64,000 bases of DNA from Streptomyces sp. NBC_00490. GTDB taxonomy: Bacteria > Actinomycetota > Actinomycetes > Streptomycetales > Streptomycetaceae. The stretch spans positions 496,001-560,000 of the forward strand of contig NZ_CP107869.1 of the NCBI RefSeq assembly GCF_036013645.1, given 5' to 3'. Both the position numbers and the translations under genes were made by a program. The notes under the pieces are model-generated. The model did not search any database. It was not told the DNA's origin and saw only the letters and a program-made list of their open reading frames with translations. This document shows positions 25,176-33,746 of this stretch, in pieces (within the stretch, counting starts at the first letter, position 1; each line of letters begins with the position of its first letter).

Positions 25176-25211
25176 GCGGGGCACCACCGCGTCACCGCGG
25201 TGGTGCCCCGC
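25176..25211 (-). terminator. 16-bp hairpin after the DoxX-like gene
   Basis: Arms 25176-25191 and 25196-25211 are exact reverse complements with a 4-nt loop. It lies 18 bp past the stop of the DoxX-like gene. There is no T-run, as is usual for actinobacterial terminators. Confidence 0.7.
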
Positions 25212-25229
25212 ACCCGGAGGGTGTACCGG

Positions 25230-25853
25230 TCAGATCAGCCAGCGGTTGCGGCTCACTACGGGCAGCCGCGCCCAGGCCTTGCCCAGTCCCCAGGTGGCGC
25301 CGGCGCCCGCGGCCGCGAGGGCGATCAGGACGACGGCGTAGACGAGGTGGTAGTCGGCGAACGGGTTGGTCGACATGCTCAGCGACCCGTCGGACAGGTG
25401 CTTGGCCGGCGGCCACTCGGCGATCCACATCAGCGCCATCATGAGCGTGCCCGCCACGGCGGCCAGCCGCAGGCCGATGCCCAGCATCAGCGCCACACCG
25501 ACACCGAGGAGGCCGAGCATGAACAGCCAGTCCGCCCAGGCTGCCCCGGCCCAGTCGTGGAACGTCGACTCCATCGGACCGGCCGCGACCCCGCTGAGGA
25601 AGCCCTTGGTCGGCGATCCGCCGTCGATCCAGCCCTTGCCGGAACCGGTCGCGTAACCGAACCCGAACGTCTTGTCCAGGAAGGCCCACAGGAAGACGAA
25701 CCCGGTCAGCAGCCGCAGCCCGGCGAAGACGTACGCACGGGTGGCGGTCGTCGCGGCGGTCGTGGTGTCGGCCGTCGCCGCAGCGGTCCCGGTCCTGTGC
25801 CGGGACGGGAGGTGGAATCCCAGGTGCCGGTGCGAGTGGTCTTGAACTGCCAT
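25230..25853 (-). CDS. DoxX/DoxD-like membrane protein
   Basis: 207 residues with four predicted helices (about 45-65, 105-125, 128-146, 165-185). The signature region LRLLTGFVFLWAFLDKTFGFGYATG resembles the DoxX/TQO-small-subunit (DoxD) family, membrane proteins linked to quinone-dependent thiosulphate oxidation or redox stress in mycobacteria. A Thr/Ala-rich cytoplasmic N-tail precedes the first helix. The start at 25853 is preferred over an ATG three codons upstream, which overlaps the GGAAGGG binding site. A perfect box lies 111 bp upstream. Confidence 0.75.
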   Translation of the reverse strand: MAVQDHSHRHLGFHLPSRHRTGTAAATADTTTAATTATRAYVFAGLRLLTGFVFLWAFLDKTFGFGYATGSGKGWIDGGSPTKGFLSGVAAGPMESTFHDWAGAAWADWLFMLGLLGVGVALMLGIGLRLAAVAGTLMMALMWIAEWPPAKHLSDGSLSMSTNPFADYHLVYAVVLIALAAAGAGATWGLGKAWARLPVVSRNRWLI

Positions 25854-25941
25854 GGTGCTCATCCCTTCCAGAGGATCACGCGCGGGTTCACGATGTCTGT
25901 CGTCGCGTCATCAATGTCCCGCTTCCACGCCCCGGACCGGA

Positions 25942-25978
25942 GGGGCTGCGAGCCCCTGACCGTGGGGCCGACCGGCCC
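25942..25978 (-). promoter_or_regulatory. DosR-like box, GGGCC-GACC-GGCCC (25965-25978), next to a small hairpin
   Basis: The box is a perfect repeat serving the DoxX-like gene. The adjacent GGGGC-TGCGA-GCCCC (25942-25956) may be a short terminator for the phosphoketolase gene, which ends at 25994. Confidence 0.62.
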
Positions 25979-25993
25979 TGCTTGACGGCCCGT

Positions 25994-28381
25994 TCAGCCG
26001 TTCCAGGTCCAGTCCGCCACCTCTGGCAGATCCGTACCGTGCTCGCGGATCCAGGCGTGGTGGCGCAGCCGGGCATCCTCCATCGACTGGCGTACGGCAG
26101 CGGCGCGCACGGCGAGTCCGGGAACGCGGTCGATGACGTCCATGACCAGGCGATAGCGGTCGAGGTCGTTGCGGACGACCATGTCGAACGGGGTGGTCGT
26201 GGTGCCGATCTCCTTGTAGCCGCGCACGTGCAGGTTCTTGTGGCCGGTGCGGCGGTAGGCCAGGCGGTGGATCAGCCACGGGTAGCCGTGGTAGGCGAAG
26301 ATCACCGGCTTGTCAGGCGTGAACAGGCCGTCGTACTCGAAGTCGCTCATCCCGTGCGGGTGTTCCTCGCTCGGGAAGAGCCGGGCGATGTCGACCACGT
26401 TGACGACGCGTACCGCCAGCTGCGGCAGGTGGAGGCGGAGCAACTGGGCGGCCGCCAGTACCTCCTGGGTCGGAACGTCACCCGCACAGGCCAGTACGAC
26501 ATCCGGATCCCGGGTGCCGTCCTCGGTGCCGGCCCAGTCCCAGATCCCGGCGCCGCGGGCGCAGTGGACCTTGGCCTGTTCCATCGACAGCCAGTCGTAG
26601 CTGGGCTGTTTGCCGGCGACGATCACGTTGACGTAGTCGCGGCTGCGCAGCGCGTGATCCGCCACCGACAGCAGAGTGTTGGCGTCCGGCGGGAAGTAGA
26701 CGCGCACCACTTCGGGACTCTTGTTGAGGATGTGGTCGACGAAGCCAGGGTCCTGATGGGAGAAGCCGTTGTGGTCCTGGCGCCAGACGTGCGAGGTCAG
26801 CAGGTAGTTGAGGGAGGCGATAGGGGCGCGCCAGGGCAGCTTGCGTGTCACGCGCAGCCACTTGATGTGCTGGTTGACCATCGAGTCGACGATGTGGACG
26901 AACGCCTCGTAGCAGGAGAACAGTCCGTGCCGGCCCGTGAGGAGGTAGCCCTCCAGCCAGCCCTGGCAGGTGTGTTCGGAGAGGATCTCCATCACCCGGC
27001 CGTGGCGTTCCAGGTGCTCGTCGACCGGGAGCAGTTGGGCCTGCCAGGCCTTGCCGCTGGCGTCGAAAACGGCCTGGAGGCGATTGGAGGCGGTCTCGTC
27101 GGGGCCGACGATCCGGAAGTCCCGCCGGTGGCTGGTGTGGCGCATGACGTGTTCCAGCAGATCGCCGAGGACGCGGGTCGGTTCATGCAGGGTCGCGCCG
27201 GGCTTGTCGACGGGGACGGCGAACCGCTCCAGCGGCGGCAGCGGCAGCTCACGCAGCAGCAGCCCGCCGTTGGCGTGCGGGGTGGCGCCCAGGCGTCGGG
27301 CTCCTTCGGGGATGCAGGCCAGCACCTGCTCGCGGGGGCGGCCGTGCTCGTCGAAGAGTTCCTCCGGTTTGTACGAGTGCAGCCACTGCTCCAGCTGGCG
27401 CAGGTGCTCCGGGTTGTCGCGGACCGCGGACAGCGGGACCTGGTGGGAGCGCCAGGTGCCCTCCACGGGCAGGCCGTCGACCTCGGCCGGGCCGGTCCAG
27501 CCCTTCGGCGTGCGCAACACGATCACCGGCCAGTGAGGGCGTTCGCTGACGCCGCCCTCACGGGCGGAGCTCTGGATGGCCGCGATCCGTTCCAGGGCAT
27601 CGTCCATCGCGGCGGCCATCGCCCGGTGCACGGTCATCGGGTCGTCGCCGGTGACATGGATCGGGGAATGGCCGTATCCCCGCAGCAGCGCGTCGAGTTC
27701 GGACTCGGGGAGCCGGGCCAGCACCGCCGGATTGGCGATCTTGTATCCGTTCAGGTGGAGGATCGGCAGGACGGCACCGTCGTGCACCGGATCGAGGAAC
27801 TTGTTCGAGTGCCAGGAAGCGGCCAGCGGACCGGTCTCCGCCTCGCCGTCGCCGATCACACAGGCGACGAGCAGGTCCGGGTTGTCGAGCGCGGCGCCAT
27901 AGGCGTGGGACAGCGAGTAGCCGAGCTCACCGCCCTCGTGGATCGAGCCCGGCGTCTCCGGGGCGACATGGCTCGGCACACCACCGGGGAACGAGAACTG
28001 CTTGAACAGACGGGCCATGCCCTGCGCGTCCCGCGAGACGTCCGGGTAGGTCTCGCTGTACGAGCCCTCCAGCCAGGAGTTGGCGAGCACGGCGGGGCCC
28101 CCGTGGCCCGGGCCCCAGATGCACAAGGCATCCTGGCCACGGGCCTTGACGACTCGGTTGAGGTGGGTGTGCACGAGATTCAGACCGGGTGAGGTGCCCC
28201 AGTGGCCCAGTAGCCGCGGCTTGATGTGCTCCGGGCGCAGCGGCTCGGTCAGCAGCGGATTCGCCATCAGGTAGATCTGGCCGACCGCCAGGTAGTTCGC
28301 GGCACGCCAGTGGGCGTCCAGCGCCTTGAGTTCCTCGTCCGTGAGCTCGGCGGTGGACGCCTGCGGTGTGTCGACAGACAT
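25994..28381 (-). CDS. Phosphoketolase (xylulose-5-phosphate/fructose-6-phosphate)
   Basis: 795 residues, normal length for XFP. Thiamine-diphosphate motifs are clear: [12 protein letters not shown] (about 65-75), [19 protein letters not shown] (about 155-172) and [11 protein letters not shown] (about 185); a C-terminal XFP_C domain ends near DLPEVADW. It cleaves xylulose-5-P or fructose-6-P to acetyl-phosphate plus a sugar phosphate, giving acetyl units without oxidation. GGAAAGG precedes ATG 28381. Acetyl-phosphate from this enzyme would bypass pyruvate dehydrogenase when respiration stalls, and it also fits the lysine acetyltransferase on the same island. Confidence 0.93.
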   Translation of the reverse strand: MSVDTPQASTAELTDEELKALDAHWRAANYLAVGQIYLMANPLLTEPLRPEHIKPRLLGHWGTSPGLNLVHTHLNRVVKARGQDALCIWGPGHGGPAVLANSWLEGSYSETYPDVSRDAQGMARLFKQFSFPGGVPSHVAPETPGSIHEGGELGYSLSHAYGAALDNPDLLVACVIGDGEAETGPLAASWHSNKFLDPVHDGAVLPILHLNGYKIANPAVLARLPESELDALLRGYGHSPIHVTGDDPMTVHRAMAAAMDDALERIAAIQSSAREGGVSERPHWPVIVLRTPKGWTGPAEVDGLPVEGTWRSHQVPLSAVRDNPEHLRQLEQWLHSYKPEELFDEHGRPREQVLACIPEGARRLGATPHANGGLLLRELPLPPLERFAVPVDKPGATLHEPTRVLGDLLEHVMRHTSHRRDFRIVGPDETASNRLQAVFDASGKAWQAQLLPVDEHLERHGRVMEILSEHTCQGWLEGYLLTGRHGLFSCYEAFVHIVDSMVNQHIKWLRVTRKLPWRAPIASLNYLLTSHVWRQDHNGFSHQDPGFVDHILNKSPEVVRVYFPPDANTLLSVADHALRSRDYVNVIVAGKQPSYDWLSMEQAKVHCARGAGIWDWAGTEDGTRDPDVVLACAGDVPTQEVLAAAQLLRLHLPQLAVRVVNVVDIARLFPSEEHPHGMSDFEYDGLFTPDKPVIFAYHGYPWLIHRLAYRRTGHKNLHVRGYKEIGTTTTPFDMVVRNDLDRYRLVMDVIDRVPGLAVRAAAVRQSMEDARLRHHAWIREHGTDLPEVADWTWNG

Positions 28382-28471
28382 GTCGGGTCCTTTCCGGGGC
28401 GGGATTCGGGGTCGAGGGCGCATGCCGGGATGCGTCTGTTCACCCTGCGCCCGCCCGCCGGGTACCCGACA

Positions 28472-28485
28472 GGGCCGACCGGGCC
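28472..28485 (-). promoter_or_regulatory. DosR-like box, GGCCC-GGTC-GGCCC on minus strand
   Basis: One arm mismatch; 90 bp before phosphoketolase. A half-site CAGCCGTTCGG lies at 28511-28521. Confidence 0.45.
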
Positions 28486-28509
28486 ATCCCCTGGGTCCCG
28501 GTCGGACGG

Positions 28510-29325
28510 TCAGCCGTTCGGCACCAGCAGGACCGGGCAGTGGGAACGGTGCAACAGGGCGTGGGGAACCGGGCCCAGGCTCGGGCGCGACCGGCCGGCG
28601 TGGTCGTGGACACCGATCACGACGGGGCCGGCCTCACGGGTGGCCTCCGGCAGCGCGTACGCCGCGCCGCTGCGGACCGTGCGGGCCTCGACCTCGACCT
28701 CCGGGTACCGCTCGTGCAGCAGAGCCATGCTGAAGCGCGGTATGGCCCTCTCTGCGGTGTCGACCTGGGCCAGTTCGCGCCGGCCGAGGCTGGTCGCGGG
28801 CACCAGCGAGGGCAGTTCGGGTGTGACGCGCCGGTGGATCCAGGTGTGCAGGACGCGCAGTCGGGCACCGCGCCGCTCGGCCTCCTGGAAGGCGTGGGCC
28901 GCGGCGACCTCGTCGGCGTCGCCCGACAACCCCAGCAGCACGTCCCGGCCGCCGTCACACGGGTGATCGCCGCGGACGACCAGCAGCGGGCTGCGGGTGT
29001 GCGCCGCGAGGTGCAGGCTCACCGAGCCCAGGAGCAGCCCGGTGAACCCGCCGAGCCCGCGGTTGCCGACCACGGTGAGTATCGCGCCCTCGCTCTCCCG
29101 CACCAGCGCCTCCACCGCACCGGCCTCCGACACCGCGGTCACGACCGGCAGCCCCGGATGGCGGGCACGGATCCGGGCGGCGGCCGCGGCCAGGACCGGT
29201 CCGGCCTCGTCACGGTCGGGCACGGCGAAGACGATGCGCAGCGTGGCCCCGCGGGACAGGGCCTCGTCCGCAGCGCGGTCCAGCGCGCGCACGGCGATCA
29301 GTGAGCCGTCCACTCCGACGACCAC
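28510..29325 (-). CDS. Tandem universal stress protein with doubtful N-terminus
   Basis: 271 residues from a GTG; two Usp domains, the first with an intact ATP loop ([15 protein letters not shown]). No well-placed start exists: the GTG at 29325 begins inside the first beta strand (VVVGVDGS) and lacks a clear ribosome site. A few bases upstream another frame offers ATGACACCCAGCACG behind GGAGCAGCG, which would give a normal leader (MTPST) if one base were restored. Either the gene uses the odd GTG or it carries a one-base indel (or sequencing error) at its 5' end. The rest is intact. Confidence 0.65.
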   Translation of the reverse strand: MVVGVDGSLIAVRALDRAADEALSRGATLRIVFAVPDRDEAGPVLAAAAARIRARHPGLPVVTAVSEAGAVEALVRESEGAILTVVGNRGLGGFTGLLLGSVSLHLAAHTRSPLLVVRGDHPCDGGRDVLLGLSGDADEVAAAHAFQEAERRGARLRVLHTWIHRRVTPELPSLVPATSLGRRELAQVDTAERAIPRFSMALLHERYPEVEVEARTVRSGAAYALPEATREAGPVVIGVHDHAGRSRPSLGPVPHALLHRSHCPVLLVPNG

Positions 29326-29399
29326 GTGCTGGGTGTCATGTCGCTGCTCCGCTCTGATCTTCGAAAAGTGCTGTTCATATGTGATGCCGCCGTCGCCGA

Positions 29400-29837
29400 T
29401 CAGGCCGGCAGATCCGCGCCGTACAGCGTGCGTCCGCCAACCAGTTCGCGCCCGGTGACCAGTTCGGGTTCGATGCGTACGAAGACCTCCCTGGGCGAGG
29501 GCGCCCAGGAGCGCGGCCCCACCCGGCGCAGCCGTTCGTGCTCCGCCGGATCGGTCACCACGGTGGCCCGGCCGGTGACGACCACGCTCCAGCCGGACTG
29601 CGCGTCGGCGTCGACCTCGTCCGCCTCGAAGGCGACGACCACGCCGTCGATCGCGCGGACCAGCTCTGATGCCGCCGACGTCCGCAGCACCACAGCGCCG
29701 TCGTCGAGGCCGAAGTTGACCGGAAGGACAGCGGGCAGGGCCTCGCGGGTGTGCACGATGCGGCCGATCCGCGGCCTCGCCAACAGGCTCAGGCACTCGT
29801 GCCGGTCGAGTTCGCGGAACCCGTCGTTGGGGTACAT
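29400..29837 (-). CDS. Pyridoxamine 5'-phosphate oxidase-like flavoprotein
   Basis: 145 residues. PNPOx-like split barrel: GRIVHTREALPAVLPVNFGLDDGAVVLRT near the N-terminus, then VAFEADEVDADAQSGWSVVVTGRA. In mycobacteria this subgroup binds flavin or F420, and some members (Rv0080, Rv3129) are DosR-induced. The ATG at 29837 is chosen over a GTG two codons earlier because AAAGGCGG is then correctly spaced. A perfect box lies 68 bp upstream. The universal stress protein gene follows after 74 bp, so the two may be cotranscribed. Confidence 0.78.
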   Translation of the reverse strand: MYPNDGFRELDRHECLSLLARPRIGRIVHTREALPAVLPVNFGLDDGAVVLRTSAASELVRAIDGVVVAFEADEVDADAQSGWSVVVTGRATVVTDPAEHERLRRVGPRSWAPSPREVFVRIEPELVTGRELVGGRTLYGADLPA

Positions 29838-29905
29838 GGCCACCGCCTTTCACCAAGTGCACCTATACGCGTCCCATCCTCGACGGGGCAGCTGCCCCCA
29901 CAGAG

Positions 29906-29919
29906 GGGCCATCGGGCCC
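29906..29919 (-). promoter_or_regulatory. DosR-like box, GGGCC-ATCG-GGCCC
   Basis: A perfect repeat 68 bp before the PNPOx-like gene. Weaker related repeats lie at 29960-29973 (GGCCC-GACC-GGGCC) and 29980-29993. Confidence 0.62.
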
Positions 29920-29999
29920 TGCCCTCCCGGAGAGCAGCCCCGGAAGCGCGTACCGCCATGGCCCGACCGGGCCTCCGTGCGGCCGTTCGGTCCGCGGTG

Positions 30000-30680
30000 C
30001 TACGTGATCGCGCGGCCCGAGATACCGACGACGTCGACCCACACCCACACATCGCGGCGGCCACCCGCCCAGGGCTCGCTGTGCGCCTGGTTCGCGAGGC
30101 GGCGCAGGGTCTCCGGACGGGTCACGCCCCGGGCGCGACCGCGCACCAGGACGCTCCAGCCGCGGCCGAACGTCTCGTCGATGTGGTCGACCTCGAAGGC
30201 GACCTGCTCGCCCACGACGTGTGCGGGTGCGGAGTCGGCGGCGGTCCGGAACGTGATCGCTCCGTCGACGACGGTGTAGTTGACGGGCAGGATCATCGGC
30301 CCCTCCGCGGTGGCCGACGCCACCCGGCCCACACCGTGCGTGCCCAGCCGGCTCCAGCACTGCTCGGTGTCGAGCTCGGTCAGCTCGGGATTGCCGGCAG
30401 CCCGCCCACGGCCGGGCGGGCTGATCGTGTCGCCGCCGGTGAGCGCCGTGACAGTAGTCTCCAGAGCGCCGGCGAGCTGGAGCAGAACGTTCCGGCCCGG
30501 GGCGGCGGCGGGAGATTTCTCCACGTACTTCAGGTAGTTGACGGACATACCCGCCCGGTCGGCCGTCTCCCGCAGGGTCAGGCCGAGTTCCGTACGGCGC
30601 TGTACGAGGCGGCGCCCGAAATCAGTGCGCGCGGGTCCCGTCGGCGGGTGCGCCGTGGGCACTGATGGGTGCTCGTCCAC
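30000..30680 (-). CDS. XRE helix-turn-helix fused to PNPOx-like domain
   Basis: 226 residues. An N-terminal XRE domain (about 20-80: FGRRLVQRRTELGLTLRETADRAGMSVNYLKYVE) is joined to a split-barrel flavin domain (about 100-220: LGTHGVGRVASATAEGPMILPVNY, VAFEVDHIDETFGRGWSVLVRGRA) like that of the neighbour. Such fusions may use flavin or F420 as a redox signal for DNA binding; this is inference. The start is a GTG at 30680 behind GGAGG, 20 bp after the alcohol dehydrogenase stop, so the two form an operon. Its target could be its own operon or the adjacent boxes. Confidence 0.75.
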   Translation of the reverse strand: MDEHPSVPTAHPPTGPARTDFGRRLVQRRTELGLTLRETADRAGMSVNYLKYVEKSPAAAPGRNVLLQLAGALETTVTALTGGDTISPPGRGRAAGNPELTELDTEQCWSRLGTHGVGRVASATAEGPMILPVNYTVVDGAITFRTAADSAPAHVVGEQVAFEVDHIDETFGRGWSVLVRGRARGVTRPETLRRLANQAHSEPWAGGRRDVWVWVDVVGISGRAIT

Positions 30681-30700
30681 GGTCCCTCGCCTCCTCGCTG

Positions 30701-31771
30701 TCAGGCCGCCGGGACGGCCAGGGCGTCGTGCCGCTGCCCGCCGAGCACCACCTTCAGGGCGCCGGTGTCCGCGGCGCGGGCGAAGACGTCGTAGGCCTCC
30801 GCCATGTGTTCCAGCGGGAAGGTGTGGGTGACCAGCGACGAGGTGGGCAGCCGGCCGGCGGCCAGCATGCGCAGCAGGGTCGGTGTGGAGGAGGTGTCGA
30901 CCAGTCCGGTGGTGATCGTCACGTTCTTGATCCACAGGTCTTCGAGGTGCAGGGTCGCCGGTTTGCCGTGGACGCCGACGTTGGCGACGTGGCCGCCGGG
31001 GCGCACCATGCGGGTGCACATCTCGAAGGTCTCCGGCACACCGACGGCCTCGATGACCACGTCGGCGCCGAGCCCGTCGGTGAGATCGGCGATCAGTTGC
31101 TCGGGGGCTTCTCCGGCACGGGCCACGGCGTCGGCGCCGAGGCGCCGGGCAGCGTCGAGCCGGGAGTCGGCCAGATCCACCGCGACGATGCGCTCGGGTG
31201 AGTACAGCCGGGCCGTGGCGATCGCGGCGAGTCCGACGGGACCCGCCCCGACGATGGCGACCGTGTCGCCGGGCCGGACGCGCCCGTTGAGGACACCCAC
31301 CTCGTAGGCGGTCGGGAAGATGTCCGCCAGCAGCACGGCGTCCTCGCTGCCGACCGCGGCGGGCAGCGGGTGCACGGAGAGGTCGGCGTACGGCACCCGC
31401 ACGTACTCGGCCTGCGTGCCGTCGATCAGGTGGCCGAGGATCCAGCCTCCGCCGCCCTGGCACTGGCCGTAGGTGGCCTCCCGGCAGAACCGGCAGCGGC
31501 CGCAGGCAGTGATGCAGGAGACCAGCACCCGGTCGCCCGGACGCACGGTGCGCACGTCACTGCCGGTCTCGACGACCTCACCGACCGCTTCATGCCCCAG
31601 CACCGTGCCGGGACGCACCTCGGGCACATCGCCCTTGAGGATGTGCAGGTCCGTACCGCAGATGGTGACCGCGTCCACGCGCACGATCGCGTCTGTGGGG
31701 TCCTTGTTTCCGGGGTCGGGGACCTCCTCCCAGGCGGACTGTCCCGGGCCGTGGAAGACGAAACCCTTCAT
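30701..31771 (-). CDS. Zinc-dependent alcohol dehydrogenase (MDR family)
   Basis: 356 residues. Catalytic zinc ligands Cys38 (TICGTD) and His60-Glu61 (GHEAVGE), structural zinc Cys90, Cys93, Cys96 and Cys104, and nucleotide loop VGAGPVG (174-180) followed by Asp199, indicating NAD. It is closest in pattern to alpha-helical MDR alcohol dehydrogenases of the threonine/formaldehyde dehydrogenase-like type. Reoxidation of NADH by reducing an aldehyde would fit a low-oxygen programme. The ATG at 31771 follows AGGGAGG. Three DosR-like repeats lie 127-226 bp upstream, shared with the divergent STAS remnant. Confidence 0.88.
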   Translation of the reverse strand: MKGFVFHGPGQSAWEEVPDPGNKDPTDAIVRVDAVTICGTDLHILKGDVPEVRPGTVLGHEAVGEVVETGSDVRTVRPGDRVLVSCITACGRCRFCREATYGQCQGGGGWILGHLIDGTQAEYVRVPYADLSVHPLPAAVGSEDAVLLADIFPTAYEVGVLNGRVRPGDTVAIVGAGPVGLAAIATARLYSPERIVAVDLADSRLDAARRLGADAVARAGEAPEQLIADLTDGLGADVVIEAVGVPETFEMCTRMVRPGGHVANVGVHGKPATLHLEDLWIKNVTITTGLVDTSSTPTLLRMLAAGRLPTSSLVTHTFPLEHMAEAYDVFARAADTGALKVVLGGQRHDALAVPAA

Positions 31772-31898
31772 GGCCGTTCCTCCCTGTGCTCTGGCGGTTG
31801 CGCGGCGTGCCGCCCTGCGGACGGCCCAGCCGCGACGGGGGTGCGGTGTCGTTCTAGCCCCTCGGCTCCAGCGTGACCCACTCAGTCGGGCTCCGCTT

Positions 31899-31997
31899 GG
31901 GCCATCTGTCCCCATCTGCCGCCCCGACGGGACCCTTCGGCCCTGGTGGAGCCCGCCACGGCACCCGACGACCCCGTACTGACGGGCCAACCGGCCC
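31899..31997. promoter_or_regulatory. Cluster of three DosR-like boxes between divergent genes
   Basis: GGGCC-ATCT-GTCCC (31899-31912), GGACC-CTTC-GGCCC (31930-31943) and GGGCC-AACC-GGCCC (31984-31997). The first has the GTCCC arm of the mycobacterial box. The first two suit the alcohol dehydrogenase; the third is 35 bp before the STAS start codon. Confidence 0.65.
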
Positions 31998-32032
31998 TAC
32001 CGCGCGGCCCGACGTCCGGCTTCGCTGTATCC

Positions 32033-32517
32033 ATGGCCGAGAACCAGAGCAGGCACACGCCCCGTCCCCCGGAGCGCGCCATCAGCGGTACGACCGTGGT
32101 GGAACTGCAGGGCGAGATCGACATCCTCGCGGCACCGCCGCTCTCGGTCCGCCTCGACACCCTCACCGCCGGCCCGTGCCCGATCTGCTGCTGGACCTGC
32201 GTCCGGTGTCCTTCATCGACTGCACCGGGCTGCGTGTGCTGTGCCGGGTACGGAACCGGGTACTGACGCGGCACGGCCGTCTCCGGCTGGTCTCCGACAG
32301 CCACCGCTTCGCGCGGATCCTCCGGAGCACGTTCCTGACCAACGTCTTCGAGATCCATTCCGACCTGCCCCCGGATCTGGTCGGTCTCCCCGTCGAGCAC
32401 GTCACCGCCGCCATGTTTCCGTCACCGTCCGAGGGAACGGGTCATTCGTCGGGCTCCGTCATGTCGAGCACCGCGTGCGGAGCGCGCCGCGGCGTGGCCG
32501 CGCCCTCCGGGCCGTAG
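32033..32517 (+). pseudogene. STAS-domain anti-sigma factor antagonist with one-base frameshift
   Basis: Frame 2 gives the N-terminal half from ATG 32033 (TTVVELQGEIDILAAPPLSV). At about 32170-32180 homology moves to frame 1, which reads PDLLLDLRPVSFIDCTGLRV and then LRLVSDSHRFARILRSTFL. The phosphorylatable-serine position of the DxSG motif is Thr (DCTG). One missing base near 32176 explains the shift; the protein would otherwise be about 140 residues. The frame runs on to 32517, overlapping the convergent nitroreductase gene by 76 bp, so the true C-terminus is uncertain. A sequencing error cannot be excluded. Confidence 0.6.
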
Positions 32518-33443
32518 CCGAGGCGGATCAGCATCTGTGCGTACCCGGTGCCATCGGCATCGGGGCTCAGGGCCTGCCGCAGGTCGGGCCACTCCATCGG
32601 CTGGTGCACCAGAGAGGTGCGCAGGCCGTGTGCCGTGGCCACCAGCAGGACGTGTTCCAGCGCCTGACCGGCGCGCAGCCAGTCGGCACGGCGGTCGTGC
32701 GCAGTGGTCAACAGACCGATAGCGGGGTTGGTCTCGAAGTCCTGGGCGGGCAACCGCTCGGGATGCCGTTGCGCGGTGAAGTCCCGCATGGGCAGCCGTT
32801 CACGCGCGTCCTGCGGACCGAGGACATCCTGCGGGAGACCGATGTCAGCGTGAGCGTCCAGGTCCTTGTGCACCCAGCGACGGCTTTCCGTACCGCGGTC
32901 GGCGTCGACACGGTTGCGCTGCTCGGCTTCCGTGGCCACGCGGAGCGTGCGGGCTGTCTCCTCCGCCGTGGGAAAGGCGAGGGAAGCTCCCTCCATGTGG
33001 GCCGACTCGGCGAGTTCGACGCGCGCGTTCTGCGGCAGCGGCCGTCCGGAGAAGGGGAAGCGGCTGCTGTGCCTGCGCCAGATCATCGGATAGAGGTCCC
33101 CACGGTGCCCCGGTGGATGTGAGCTGCGGGATCCCGTGAGCCGGACGATGGCCAGCAGGTTCGTGTCCTCGGGGCGCGGCAGCAGTCGCACGACCGGTGA
33201 CCAGCCGAAGTGGGACACCGCGACACGGAGATTGAAGACGGACGCGCCTACCGACAGGTGCAGGGCGCGGGCAAACGGATCCGCGTGGCGCAGGCTCCGC
33301 TCCGGTGCGGCGCGCACCTCGAAGGCGACGGCCTCGGGGTCCAGTCGGTAGCGCCACGGCTGGGTGTTGAAGAACGAGGGCGCGGCCACGGCTGCCGAAA
33401 TGCAGGCTTCCAGGGTCGCGGCGTCGAGGGGCGCGGTGCGCAT
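32442..33443 (-). CDS. Acg-like nitroreductase-family protein
   Basis: 333 residues. The N-terminal block ISAAVAAPSFFNTQPWRYRL is the signature of the Acg family (Rv2032, Rv3131, Rv3127), two-lobed nitroreductase-fold proteins strongly induced by DosR. The second lobe carries FETNPAIGLLTT and VHQPMEWPDLRQAL. In Mycobacterium smegmatis and M. tuberculosis the family binds FMN poorly or not at all and may sequester flavin; activity here is unknown. GGAGGAGGG precedes the ATG at 33443. A one-mismatch box lies 77 bp upstream. Confidence 0.85.
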   Translation of the reverse strand: MRTAPLDAATLEACISAAVAAPSFFNTQPWRYRLDPEAVAFEVRAAPERSLRHADPFARALHLSVGASVFNLRVAVSHFGWSPVVRLLPRPEDTNLLAIVRLTGSRSSHPPGHRGDLYPMIWRRHSSRFPFSGRPLPQNARVELAESAHMEGASLAFPTAEETARTLRVATEAEQRNRVDADRGTESRRWVHKDLDAHADIGLPQDVLGPQDARERLPMRDFTAQRHPERLPAQDFETNPAIGLLTTAHDRRADWLRAGQALEHVLLVATAHGLRTSLVHQPMEWPDLRQALSPDADGTGYAQMLIRLGYGPEGAATPRRAPHAVLDMTEPDE

Positions 33444-33520
33444 GGTGCCCTCCTCCCGTACGGACTTCGGGCAAGTGCCGATGTCCTTCAAGGGTGGGAG
33501 CGGGGGGCGGGCCGAGTCAG

Positions 33521-33534
33521 GGGCCGATGGTCCT
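33521..33534 (-). promoter_or_regulatory. DosR-like box, GGGCC-GATG-GTCCT
   Basis: One mismatch (last base); 77 bp before the Acg-like gene. Confidence 0.5.
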
Positions 33535-33652
33535 GTGTGGGTGGCCGGACAGGCCACGGTCGGCCAACGCGACCCGTGCGGTGCGTCGTCATGCTCCTAC
33601 GCCCCCGGCTCCACGGGGGTTGAACGGCCCCTCCCTTAATGGACTTGCCCCC

Positions 33653-33683
33653 GATCGGCCCCACGAGACACCCTGATCGGCCC
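33653..33683 (+). promoter_or_regulatory. Two direct DosR-like half-sites
   Basis: GATCGGCCC occurs at 33653-33661 and again at 33675-33683, 22 bp apart, with degenerate left arms. They precede the Rv1733c-like gene by 63-85 bp, the usual box distance. Confidence 0.35.
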
Positions 33684-33746
33684 ATGGCGAGGTGTGCTCC
33701 CGCCTGTCATCTTCCTCGCAGTGACCACGACGAGGGAGGCAGACCG

